A stretch of 30,884 nucleotides of DNA. Source: Fidelibacterota bacterium. Its GTDB lineage: Bacteria > Fidelibacterota > Marinisomatia > Marinisomatales > TCS55. The notes under the pieces were generated by a model, which did no database searches, was not told the origin of the DNA, and saw only the letters and a program-made list of their open reading frames with translations. The position numbers and the translations under genes are program-made. The stretch is from the NCBI GenBank assembly GCA_014239505.1, contig JAAZYT010000018.1, positions 1 to 30,884 on the forward strand, given 5' to 3'. Numbering within the stretch: position 1 is the first letter of the stretch; each line of letters opens with the position of its first letter. Positions 6,703-15,049 of this stretch are shown in pieces.

Positions 6703-9283
6703 AGATAAAGGAACTCCTCTTATGCGTCAATATATGGAGGTGAAGAATAATTACAATGATGCAATTGTTCTCTTTCGTATGGGTGATTTTTATGAGACTT
6801 TTAATAATGATGCAAAAATTGTTGCTAAAACTTTAGGAATAGTATTAACTAAAAGATCGAATGGAGCAGCAGCAGATGTACCTTTAGCAGGGTTCCCTTA
6901 TCATTCATTGGATAATTATTTACATAAACTTGTAAATGCAGGATATCGGGTAGCAATTTGCGAACAAGTTGAAGATCCTAAGCTAGCAAAAGGAATAGTA
7001 AAGAGAGAAGTAATAGAAGTTGTTACACCAGGAACTATTACAGCTGAGCAAGCGCTAGATCAAAAATCAAATCAATATTTATGTTCAATACATTTTGGAA
7101 AGAAATTAGCAGGTTATGCAGTTCTTGATCAATCAACAGGTGAGTTTTATTTAGGTGAATGTTCACCAGAACGTTTAACTGAAGAATTGAGGAAATTTGC
7201 TCCACGTGAAGTTTTAATTGCTGAGTCTTTAGTTTATTCAACTTCAGATTGGTATAATAACCTTAAACCTTTTATCACAAAAATAGAAGATTGGATATTT
7301 AATTACGATCAATGTTATAAAACACTATTAAACCACTTTTCTGTAAAATCATTAAAAGGTTTTGGTTGTGATGAGCTAAATGAAGGTGTTATAGCAGCTG
7401 GTACTATTTTTTACCACGTAACCGAGTCATTGAGTGGCAGTATAGACCATATTTCTAAAATAAATCCTATAGCTGATAAAGATATTATGGGCTTAGATGG
7501 ATTTACTGTAAAGAATTTGGAAATATTTAAATCACTTGGTAGTCAAGGTACTCATGGTACTCTTATTGATATTCTAGATAAAACTATTACCGCAAGTGGT
7601 GGTAGAATGTTAAAACAATGGTTAAATCGACCACTTACAAATAAAAAACGATTAAATAAACGTTTTGATATTGTTGAATCTTTTATTGAAGATTTTAAAA
7701 CTTTAGATGATGTTAGATCTTCTTTAAAGGAGGTTTCAGATATAGAACGGATCCTTGGGCGAATAAATACTAATAAAGTTTCACCAAAAGAAATAAATGG
7801 TCTTCGTTTTAGTATCGAACAAATTCCTAGAATGAAAACTATTTTTATAAAATCAACACAAAAACCTTTAAATAAATTCAGTAAAGAGTTTTTAAATATT
7901 AATACTATTTTAAGTGAAATTAATAAAGTCCTTAATAAAGATGCTCCATCACAAATTAAACAAGGTAAAGTCATCGTTGATGGCTTTGATAAAGAATTAG
8001 ATGAATTACGTCAATTAAGTAAGGGAGGAAAAGACTGGATTACAAGCCTTCAAGCAAGTGAAAGAGAAAAAACAGGAATTCCCTCATTGAAAGTAGGATT
8101 TAATAAAGTTTTCGGCTATTTTTTAGAAATTACTAAAACTCATAATGATAAAATCCCCGAAGAATATATTAGAAAACAAACATTAGTTAATTCTGAAAGA
8201 TACATTACACCAGAACTTAAAGAGTATGAAGAAAAAATACTTTCTGCTGATGAAAAAATCGAATCTATTGAATCTAGAATATTTAATAACCTATGTCAAA
8301 ATATTATAAAGAAGGCGAATCTTTTACAAAAAAATGCATTAGTACTTAGTCGTTGCGATGTCCTTTCAACTTTCACTACAGTAGCAATTGATAATAACTA
8401 TTCAAGGCCAATTATCACAAATAATCAAAACCTTGAAATTGAAAATGGTCGTCACCCAGTCGTTGAACAGCTTTTACCTCAGACAGAACGATTTATTCCT
8501 AATGATCTCTTTATAAATATTAGTAAAAACCAAATACACTTAATAACAGGTCCTAATATGGCTGGTAAATCAACATATTTACGTCAAATTGGATTAATAA
8601 TATTAATGGCTCAAGTTGGTTCATTTGTACCAGCCTCTAAGTTAGAATTTGGTTTAGTAGATAAGTTATTTACAAGAGTTGGTGCTAGCGATAACCTTGC
8701 TGGAGGTGAAAGTACATTTCTTGTGGAAATGAATGAAGCTGCTAATATTCTAAACAATGCTACACGAAAAAGTTTAATACTCTTAGATGAAATTGGTAGA
8801 GGTACAGCAACATATGATGGACTATCTCTGGCATGGTCAATAACTGAGTATTTACATAATACTAAAGCAATAGCTGCACGTACTTTATTTGCAACACATT
8901 ATCATGAATTGACAGATTTAGAAGACACTTTAGATCGAGTAGAGAATCACCATGTTGCTGTTAAGGAGTTTGGTGATAAAATAATTTTTCTAAGGAAAAT
9001 TTTGTCTGGACCTGGTGATAAAAGTTATGGTATTCACGTAGCTAAAATGGCAGGATTACCTAATGAAGTGATTAATCGAGCATCTGATATTTTAAATTAC
9101 TATTTAACAAAAAATCCATCAGATAAAAAGATACATATAGAAACAAATGACACTCAAATATCTTTATCCTTAGAACAAGAATCTTTAATAAAAAAAGAAA
9201 TATCTTCATTAGATATTTACAATACTTCACCTGTAGAAGTAATAAAAAAGTTAGAAGAGATAAAGAAGAACCATTGTTTATAA
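6695..9283 (+). CDS. mutS: DNA mismatch repair protein MutS
   Basis: MutS recognises mismatches and small loops and recruits MutL. The 862-residue protein has the MutS1 domain series: the mismatch-binding domain with FRMGDFYETF (the Phe-x-Glu reader is F32 and E34), connector, lever/clamp, and a C-terminal ABC-type ATPase. Walker A GPNMAGKST is at 619-627, Walker B ILLDEIGRGT has D698 and E699, and ATHYHELT follows. The C-terminus ends with SPVEVIKKLEEIKK, matching the usual terminal helix. GTG 6695 is the start, supported by AAGGAG and overlapping selB by 8 bases. Sharing a transcript with selAB appears to be a genomic arrangement rather than a functional link. Confidence 0.97.
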   Translation: MLKDKGTPLMRQYMEVKNNYNDAIVLFRMGDFYETFNNDAKIVAKTLGIVLTKRSNGAAADVPLAGFPYHSLDNYLHKLVNAGYRVAICEQVEDPKLAKGIVKREVIEVVTPGTITAEQALDQKSNQYLCSIHFGKKLAGYAVLDQSTGEFYLGECSPERLTEELRKFAPREVLIAESLVYSTSDWYNNLKPFITKIEDWIFNYDQCYKTLLNHFSVKSLKGFGCDELNEGVIAAGTIFYHVTESLSGSIDHISKINPIADKDIMGLDGFTVKNLEIFKSLGSQGTHGTLIDILDKTITASGGRMLKQWLNRPLTNKKRLNKRFDIVESFIEDFKTLDDVRSSLKEVSDIERILGRINTNKVSPKEINGLRFSIEQIPRMKTIFIKSTQKPLNKFSKEFLNINTILSEINKVLNKDAPSQIKQGKVIVDGFDKELDELRQLSKGGKDWITSLQASEREKTGIPSLKVGFNKVFGYFLEITKTHNDKIPEEYIRKQTLVNSERYITPELKEYEEKILSADEKIESIESRIFNNLCQNIIKKANLLQKNALVLSRCDVLSTFTTVAIDNNYSRPIITNNQNLEIENGRHPVVEQLLPQTERFIPNDLFINISKNQIHLITGPNMAGKSTYLRQIGLIILMAQVGSFVPASKLEFGLVDKLFTRVGASDNLAGGESTFLVEMNEAANILNNATRKSLILLDEIGRGTATYDGLSLAWSITEYLHNTKAIAARTLFATHYHELTDLEDTLDRVENHHVAVKEFGDKIIFLRKILSGPGDKSYGIHVAKMAGLPNEVINRASDILNYYLTKNPSDKKIHIETNDTQISLSLEQESLIKKEISSLDIYNTSPVEVIKKLEEIKKNHCL

Positions 9284-9298
9284 TCAATTTTTAATTTT

Positions 9299-10366
9299 AT
9301 GAACTTTTATCATTCTACTTTAAATAAAATATTATTTATTATTATTTTATTATCAACGGCATCATCTCAAACTTATTGGGTTAAATATGGCTGGGAAGTT
9401 TTTAAAAGTGCAGGTGATGCCAGAATATTATCACTGGGTGGTTCAGCAGTAACAGATTTTGGAACTTCTGTCTCACCATTATTTAATCCAGCTTCTTCTA
9501 ATCGAGTCGGTTTACATAATTTTAATTATACTCATCAAAGTCGTCTTGCAGGTATGATTAATAGTGATTTAATAGGATTTCAAATAAACAGTTATACTCG
9601 ACCAATTAATTTAATTTTAATGCATGAGGGTATTGATCAAATTCCAGATACTCGAAATATTCTATTAGATTTTGGTTTTGATGGTGTTCCTGGAACTGGA
9701 GATATTGGTGAAAATAATGGTTTATTAGATGATGGTGAAAGGTTAGATGAAAATAAAATAAAATATTTTTCACAACGTCAAATTGGATTTCATTTAAGTA
9801 CTGCATGGGAAAAAAAAGAGCTAACATATGGTCTCGCGCTTAAAGGGTTAAATCATACTCTAGGTGAATATTCAGCTTTTGGTGTAGGTCTAGATTTTGG
9901 AATATTAGCAAGACCATGGGATAATGGTCAAATTGGAATAACTATTCAAGATATATCAACAAGTTGGTTAGTTTGGGATAATGGTACCGTTGAGCGTTTT
10001 AAACCAACCATCATTTCAGGAATAGCTCATACTTATGCCTTTAAAGATTTACCAATAGCTATTAATGCTATGGGAAATTTCATTTGGGAGTTATCTGGTA
10101 AAAACTTTGATGATGATTTAAAATTTGAAAATCATGGAGTAAAATTACTTTTAGGTCTTAATATTATTTATAATCAAATGGTTGCGGTTAGGATTGGTCG
10201 TAATAAAACTGGTACTAATACTGCTGGAATTGGTCTTAGTTGGGAGAATATTTCTTTAGATTATGCTTTTTTGAACGAACCTGTTAATTCAGGATTAGGT
10301 GCTACTCACCTAATTTCTTTATCAGCTAATTCAGAATGGATATTTTCGTATTTAAAAAATATTTAG
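9299..10366 (+). CDS. PorV/PorQ-family outer-membrane beta-barrel protein with Asp-rich loop
   Basis: A 355-residue exported protein with a signal peptide (hydrophobic residues 11-20, TASS before Q24) and a mature start like PorV/PorQ and UPF0164 proteins: GWEVFKSAGDARILSLGGSAVTDFGTSVSPLFNPASS. Alternating strands throughout and an ending of the form AIGLSWE...LDYAF...LGATHLISLS suggest an outer-membrane barrel. In Bacteroidetes PorV is a type IX secretion component, while PorQ-like paralogues have unclear roles, so I do not claim T9SS function. An insertion at residues 124-152 (DFGFDGVPGTGD, ENNGLLDDGE) is dense in Asp and Gly and resembles calcium-binding loops. It starts 15 bases after mutS, has no Shine-Dalgarno, and a TATAAT stretch (9279-9284) precedes it. 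Confidence 0.75.
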   Translation: MNFYHSTLNKILFIIILLSTASSQTYWVKYGWEVFKSAGDARILSLGGSAVTDFGTSVSPLFNPASSNRVGLHNFNYTHQSRLAGMINSDLIGFQINSYTRPINLILMHEGIDQIPDTRNILLDFGFDGVPGTGDIGENNGLLDDGERLDENKIKYFSQRQIGFHLSTAWEKKELTYGLALKGLNHTLGEYSAFGVGLDFGILARPWDNGQIGITIQDISTSWLVWDNGTVERFKPTIISGIAHTYAFKDLPIAINAMGNFIWELSGKNFDDDLKFENHGVKLLLGLNIIYNQMVAVRIGRNKTGTNTAGIGLSWENISLDYAFLNEPVNSGLGATHLISLSANSEWIFSYLKNI

Positions 10367-10378
10367 TTTTTAAAATAA

Positions 10379-11122
10379 TTAAATTTTCAAAAGTCGAGTT
10401 AACCAATCAGGTGCCCATTTCATTATAGGAATTATAAATAATTTTACCTGCCATGGGAAAATATAGACTTTTTTTCTATTCTCAACAGCTTTAATGATTT
10501 TATCAACGGCAATATTAGTACTTATTTTGAAAGGTTGAGGGTTATCTTGATTATCTGTCATCTCACTTGAAACAAAACCTGGGCAAATTGCGCTAAATGA
10601 AATATTATATTTATGAAGTGCATTATTCCAACCTTGACAAAAATTACGTACAGCTGCTTTTGATCCGCTATAAGCAGAATGATGAGCTAATCCTCTAAAA
10701 CTTGCAACTGAGCTTATTACAGCAACTTTACCTTTTTTATTAGATTTGAAATAGGGGATAAATGGTAAGACAGTATTGGTTACACCCATAATATTAGTTA
10801 ATAAAATTCTATTCATAGCTGTTGAATCACCTGTATTTAATTGATCTGGGGCTCCAACACCTGCATTAGCATAAATAGTATCTATTTCGCCTGGAAGAGA
10901 TATAAAATCATCAATATTCATTTGGCATGATTCATTATTAGTTACATCTAAAGTGTAACATTTTGCTTCACCACCTAGTTCAAAACATTTAGATGCAACT
11001 TGAATTAGCTTATCTTCTCTTCGTGCTGCTAATCCAATAAAATAACCTTTTTTAGCATATGCATAGGCTAAATATTCACCAATTCCACTACTAGCACCTG
11101 TTATAAAAATTTTTTTCTTCAT
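10379..11122 (-). CDS. Short-chain dehydrogenase/reductase (SDR), classical type
   Basis: A 247-residue Rossmann-fold oxidoreductase. The cofactor motif TGASSGIG is at residues 8-15, NAG at 86-88, and the catalytic set N110, S138, Y151 and K155 (YSGSK) is complete. The basic pair in LAARRED (30-36) favours NADP(H). CPGFVSSEMT follows the active site, as in the family. The C-terminal KVYIFPWQVKLFIIP segment resembles short membrane-associating tails in this SDR group. The substrate cannot be read from sequence; lipid, sugar or carbonyl compounds are all possible. The gene is transcribed against its left neighbour with only 12 bases between stops, and divergently from yicC. Confidence 0.88.
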   Translation of the reverse strand: MKKKIFITGASSGIGEYLAYAYAKKGYFIGLAARREDKLIQVASKCFELGGEAKCYTLDVTNNESCQMNIDDFISLPGEIDTIYANAGVGAPDQLNTGDSTAMNRILLTNIMGVTNTVLPFIPYFKSNKKGKVAVISSVASFRGLAHHSAYSGSKAAVRNFCQGWNNALHKYNISFSAICPGFVSSEMTDNQDNPQPFKISTNIAVDKIIKAVENRKKVYIFPWQVKLFIIPIMKWAPDWLTRLLKI

Positions 11123-11270
11123 TTAGTAAAATTACCTTAATCAATTAAATAATATTACATAGAGTATTGATTAATATACTCAACAATTTTACTTGAAATA
11201 GAATAGATGTATTACTTCATTAAAATCTATAAAAAGTGTAAGTTTTCAGGCTTATTTAGAAATAATAAAT
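11123..11270. promoter_or_regulatory. Divergent intergenic region between the SDR gene and yicC
   Basis: This 148-base spacer must hold the promoters of both the minus-strand SDR gene and the yicC-rel operon. It is very A+T-rich and I cannot point to confident -35/-10 pairs. The one structured element is an inverted repeat, GAGTAT at 11162-11167 and ATACTC at 11176-11181 around an 8-base spacer, which could be an operator or a weak hairpin. No RNA gene is apparent. Confidence 0.4.
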
Positions 11271-12131
11271 ATGATTCAAAGTATGACAGGTTACGGTCAA
11301 GGCTTCTCAGGCACTGGCACAAAAAAAATTACTGCTTCAATTAAAGCAGTCAATGGCCGTTATCTTGATGTTAAAATACGTGGTATTGATATTGAGCCTG
11401 CAGTCGAAAAGAAAATTCGTGATATTATTACTGAAAAACTAATTAGAGGTACAATACTCGTCAATTTAGATAAAGATAATGGAAATAAAACTCAAGATCT
11501 TACTTTTAACTCAGAAAGATATGAATTGATAGAAGCTGTGCTACTTGAGATTCAAAAAAAATATGGTCGTCATCTTGATATGGGTGACCTAATCAATGCT
11601 AATGATTTATTTACTTATGTTGATAATGACCCAATTACTTCAGAAAACTTGATTAAAGCAGTAAGTAAAGCCTGTAGCGAAGTATTAGATATGCGATCTA
11701 TTGAAGGTATAAGACTAAAAAAGGACTTTGAAGATCGTTTGTTAATTTTAATAAACCTTTTATCTGATTTAGAATCTGATTTACCAAAAGAATTAGAAAA
11801 ACGTGAAGAAAAGTATAAAAATAAAATTAGTGATTTATTAAATAATTCAACAATAGATGAGGTTCGGATTGCGCAAGAGATAGCTATTTTGGCTGAAAAA
11901 TCAGATGTGACTGAAGAAGTTGTTCGATTAAAAAGTCACTTTGATCAATTTAAAAGTATGCTAAATAAAAAGGAACCATCAGGTAAAGGCTTAAATTTTC
12001 TTTTACAAGAAATTAGTCGTGAGATTAACACAATTGGCTCTAAATGCACATCTGAAAAAATAATTAATAAAATTATAAATATGAAAGATGAAACAGAGAA
12101 AGTTAGGGAACAAGTACAGAATATATTATGA
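11271..12131 (+). CDS. yicC: YicC family endoribonuclease/adaptor
   Basis: The 286-residue protein has the family's diagnostic ends: [11 protein letters not shown] at the N-terminus, with DVKIRGID after VNGRYL (YicC N-terminal domain, about 1-150), and [19 protein letters not shown] near the C-terminus (DUF1732, about 200-286). E. coli YicC and its Gram-positive relative YloC act in RNA turnover as endoribonuclease-like or adaptor proteins. It heads the operon yicC-gmk-rpoZ, a common arrangement, and overlaps gmk by four bases as ATGA. No Shine-Dalgarno is visible at ATG 11271; a start at residue 5 (11283) is possible but would lose conserved residues. Confidence 0.92.
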   Translation: MIQSMTGYGQGFSGTGTKKITASIKAVNGRYLDVKIRGIDIEPAVEKKIRDIITEKLIRGTILVNLDKDNGNKTQDLTFNSERYELIEAVLLEIQKKYGRHLDMGDLINANDLFTYVDNDPITSENLIKAVSKACSEVLDMRSIEGIRLKKDFEDRLLILINLLSDLESDLPKELEKREEKYKNKISDLLNNSTIDEVRIAQEIAILAEKSDVTEEVVRLKSHFDQFKSMLNKKEPSGKGLNFLLQEISREINTIGSKCTSEKIINKIINMKDETEKVREQVQNIL

Positions 12132-12706
12132 ATAATTTTATAATTATTTCTGCACCTTCTGGTTCAGGAAAAACTACTATTTGTAAGTATTTACAAGAAT
12201 TAGACCCTTCTATTGTTTTTTCAGTTTCATGTACTACTCGTCAAAAAAGGGAAAATGAAATTGAAGGTAATGATTATTATTTCATTACAAATTCAATATT
12301 TGAAAAAAAAATTAAAGAAAACAAATTTGTTGAGTGGGAAAAAATTCATGGAAATTTCTTTTATGGTACATTAAAATCATCTTTAGATGAAGCTATTAAA
12401 AATGATAAAACCATACTTTTAGAATTAGATGTTAAGGGAGCAATGTCTGTAAAAAAACTTTACCCAAATAAATCCTTATCAATTTTTATAGAACCACCAA
12501 GTGTTGAAGATTTAAAAATTCGCCTTGAAAAGAGAGGCACAGATAATAATGAACGCATTATTAAACGTTTAGAAAGGCTTGAATCAGAATTAACATATAA
12601 ATCAAATTTTGACTATCATGTTATAAATGATGATTTAGATCAAGCGGTTAATGAAATTATGAAAATTATTAAAAAAGAAAATAAAGGAGTATACTATGGC
12701 TCTTGA
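12128..12706 (+). CDS. gmk: Guanylate kinase
   Basis: Guanylate kinase phosphorylates GMP to GDP with ATP. The P-loop APSGSGKT is at residues 9-16, followed by the GMP-binding region [22 protein letters not shown] and [30 protein letters not shown] and IFIEPPS mark the CORE, and the lid has RLEKRGTDN. The length of 192 residues is slightly short but complete. It overlaps yicC by 4 and rpoZ by 11 bases. In many bacteria Gmk is inhibited by (p)ppGpp, which makes its presence upstream of rel in the same run notable. Confidence 0.96.
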   Translation: MNNFIIISAPSGSGKTTICKYLQELDPSIVFSVSCTTRQKRENEIEGNDYYFITNSIFEKKIKENKFVEWEKIHGNFFYGTLKSSLDEAIKNDKTILLELDVKGAMSVKKLYPNKSLSIFIEPPSVEDLKIRLEKRGTDNNERIIKRLERLESELTYKSNFDYHVINDDLDQAVNEIMKIIKKENKGVYYGS

Positions 12707-12971
12707 ACCCTTATCTATTCGACAAATGGAAGAACTTACTGATGACCAATATGAAGCTGTTGTAGTAATGTCAAAACGTGCAAAACAAGTTCTAAATAAT
12801 CGAATTGTTGAAGAAATGATATCAGAATCTGTCGATGAAGTTGAAATGGGAGTCTTTGATGAAGTTGATGAAAAAAACCCAGAAGACTATGAAGAACTTG
12901 AAAAACCAACAACTGTTGCTGTTGATGAGTTTATAAGTGGAAATATTAAATGGGAAGATAATAAAGAATAA
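12696..12971 (+). CDS. rpoZ: DNA-directed RNA polymerase omega subunit
   Basis: A 91-residue protein with the omega core [19 protein letters not shown] and a very acidic C-terminal half. Omega helps assemble the beta-prime subunit and in proteobacteria contributes to a ppGpp site. AAGGAG at 12684-12689 sits six bases before ATG 12696 and fixes the start inside the gmk 3' end. Its place behind gmk is the conserved gmk-rpoZ pair. The product is short and divergent, so the call rests on both the core motif and the context. Confidence 0.88.
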   Translation: MALEPLSIRQMEELTDDQYEAVVVMSKRAKQVLNNRIVEEMISESVDEVEMGVFDEVDEKNPEDYEELEKPTTVAVDEFISGNIKWEDNKE

Positions 12972-12974
12972 TTT

Positions 12975-13676
12975 TTGATAAATAAAAAAATGAAGTTTGG
13001 TTCAAATATTATTAGTAATAAATATTTAAAGCAAACTCGTGAACTGTATGGTGATGACCTTTATTTAGACTTTGGTTCTAAACTAGATAATAAAATTTCT
13101 AATGATAATCATTTTGATAATAATTATAAATTGAATCTAGAATTATTTAATAAACAAATTAATGATTGTCAAAAATGTTCTCTAGGATCTTCGAGATTGA
13201 ATTTTGTTTTTGGTGTTGGAGATGCAAATGCATCTCTACTTCTAGTTGGTGAAGCACCAGGAGAGAAAGAAGATTTAGAAGGTGAACCATTTGTTGGTCG
13301 AGCTGGAAAACTTCTGGATAAAATTTTATCTGCTATTGATCGTTCACGTGATAAAGATGTCTATATTTGTAATGTTCTTAAATGTAGACCTCCAAAAAAT
13401 AGAGACCCTTTACCAACAGAAGTAAAAGAATGTGAGCCATATTTGCTTCATCAAATTAATTTGATAAAGCCAAAACTAATCGTAGCTTTAGGCCGAGTCG
13501 CAGGAATGACGCTACTTAATGTTGATAATTCGTTGAAAAGTATGCGTGGACAGATTCACGATTACAATGGTACAAAACTAATAGTAACCTATCATCCAGC
13601 TGCTTTATTAAGGAACCCTAATTGGAAACCAGAAGCTTGGAAAGATTTTAAATGGATTCGTTCCATTATTGATTAA
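12975..13676 (+). CDS. Family 4 uracil-DNA glycosylase (Fe-S)
   Basis: The enzyme removes uracil from DNA. The core begins at about residue 58. Four cysteines spaced as in iron-sulfur UDGs are present (C65, C68, C137, C153), together with GEAPGEKEDLEGEPFVGRAG (motif 1, residues 92-111), NVLKCRPPKNRDP and the late motif HPAALLR (207-213). The N-terminal 55 residues, rich in Asn and Asp, are not conserved and may be a linker. The start may be TTG 12975 or ATG 12990 (M6); neither has a good Shine-Dalgarno. The gene sits between rpoZ and dnaB with only 3- and 5-base gaps. Confidence 0.92.
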   Translation: MINKKMKFGSNIISNKYLKQTRELYGDDLYLDFGSKLDNKISNDNHFDNNYKLNLELFNKQINDCQKCSLGSSRLNFVFGVGDANASLLLVGEAPGEKEDLEGEPFVGRAGKLLDKILSAIDRSRDKDVYICNVLKCRPPKNRDPLPTEVKECEPYLLHQINLIKPKLIVALGRVAGMTLLNVDNSLKSMRGQIHDYNGTKLIVTYHPAALLRNPNWKPEAWKDFKWIRSIID

Positions 13677-13681
13677 TTGAA

Positions 13682-15049
13682 ATGGCAAAAAAAGATAAAA
13701 TAAATGAATTAACAGCACAACCTCAAGCACTAGAAGCTGAGCTTGCTGTACTTGGTTCAATGCTTTTAACAAAAGAAGCTGTTAGTATGAGTATGCAATG
13801 GTTAACAGCTAATAACTTTTATAAAGCTGCTAATGAACGAATTTTTGCATGTATGGTAGAGCTTTTTGAGAAAGGTGAACCTGTTGATGCAATTTCTGTA
13901 GTTGATAGATTAAAAAAGAAGAAAGAATTAGCAAGTGTTGGTGGAGCACATTACATATCTGGATTAGCTGAATCTGTGCCAACTACAGCCAATGTTGAAC
14001 ATTACTCTAAAATAGTCCTTGAAAAACATCTATTAAGAACATTGATTAAGGTATCTCATGATGTTTCAAAAGATGCTTTTGAAGATTCTCAAGATGTTGA
14101 CCAAATATTAGATTCTGCAGAATCTGCAATTTTTAATATTTCTGAAAAGAGACTTCGTGGCGGTTTTAAGCATATTGATCCAATTTTACATCATGCTTTT
14201 GAAGAGCTAGATAAAATTGCTTCTAAACCAGGTTCAGTAACTGGTGTACCATCTGGTTTAATGGATCTTGATGATATGACATCAGGGTTTCACCCTGGAG
14301 AGCTAATAATTGTAGCAGGTCGTCCTGGAATGGGAAAAACTGCTCTAGCTCTTACAATGGGAAGAAATGCTGCTATACTTGAAAAAACTGGTGTAGGTAT
14401 GTTTAGTCTTGAAATGGCAAACCATCAATTAGCAATGCGTTTACTTTGCGCAGAAGGTCGTGTAGATAGTCATTTAGTAAGAACAGGAAAGTTACCTAAA
14501 ACACAGTGGAAAAACCTAAGTATTGCAGTAGGCTCATTAGCTGAAGCACCAATTTATTTAGATGATACTCCAGGTATGTCAGTTTTAGAAGTAAGAGCTA
14601 AAGCGCGTCGATTAAAAGCTGAAAAGGATGTAGGCTTAATTATTGTTGATTATTTACAGTTAATGACTGGACCTAAAGGTTCGGAAAGCAGACAACAAGA
14701 AATTTCCCAAATTTCACGTTCATTAAAAAACTTGGCTAAAGAAATAGATTTACCTGTAATTGGATTGTCACAGTTATCTAGAGCTGTTGAAAGTAGGACT
14801 GACCGCAGACCTCAATTGTCAGACTTGCGCGAATCAGGTGCAATTGAACAAGATGCCGATGTTGTTATATTTTTATATAGACCTTGGGTCTATTCTCAAG
14901 AAGAAGAAGATCGTGGAAAAGCTGAAATTATAGTATCAAAACAACGTAACGGACCAACAGGTATTGTTGAAGCTACTTTTATTGATCGTTTTGCTCGTTT
15001 TGAAAATATGTCAGCATTTGTTGAAATGGAAGCAGAGTCACAATTTTAA
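13682..15049 (+). CDS. dnaB: Replicative DNA helicase DnaB
   Basis: DnaB unwinds DNA at the fork as a hexamer. The 455-residue protein has the N-terminal domain (about 12-115; PQALEAELAVLGSMLL), a linker helix, and the RecA-like ATPase. Walker A GRPGMGKT is at 213-220 and Walker B LIIVDYLQLM has D323. GLSQLSRAVESR and the DLRESGAIEQDADV segment complete the core, and the end KQRNGPTGIVEATF is typical. No intein is inserted. The stop codon is followed immediately by the rel ATG. No Shine-Dalgarno precedes ATG 13682. Confidence 0.97.
   Translation: MAKKDKINELTAQPQALEAELAVLGSMLLTKEAVSMSMQWLTANNFYKAANERIFACMVELFEKGEPVDAISVVDRLKKKKELASVGGAHYISGLAESVPTTANVEHYSKIVLEKHLLRTLIKVSHDVSKDAFEDSQDVDQILDSAESAIFNISEKRLRGGFKHIDPILHHAFEELDKIASKPGSVTGVPSGLMDLDDMTSGFHPGELIIVAGRPGMGKTALALTMGRNAAILEKTGVGMFSLEMANHQLAMRLLCAEGRVDSHLVRTGKLPKTQWKNLSIAVGSLAEAPIYLDDTPGMSVLEVRAKARRLKAEKDVGLIIVDYLQLMTGPKGSESRQQEISQISRSLKNLAKEIDLPVIGLSQLSRAVESRTDRRPQLSDLRESGAIEQDADVVIFLYRPWVYSQEEEDRGKAEIIVSKQRNGPTGIVEATFIDRFARFENMSAFVEMEAESQF

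Noticed and set aside
10340..10395. Bidirectional terminator between the PorV-like gene and the SDR gene
   Set aside because: Only weak A/T runs are present; no G-C stem can be drawn.
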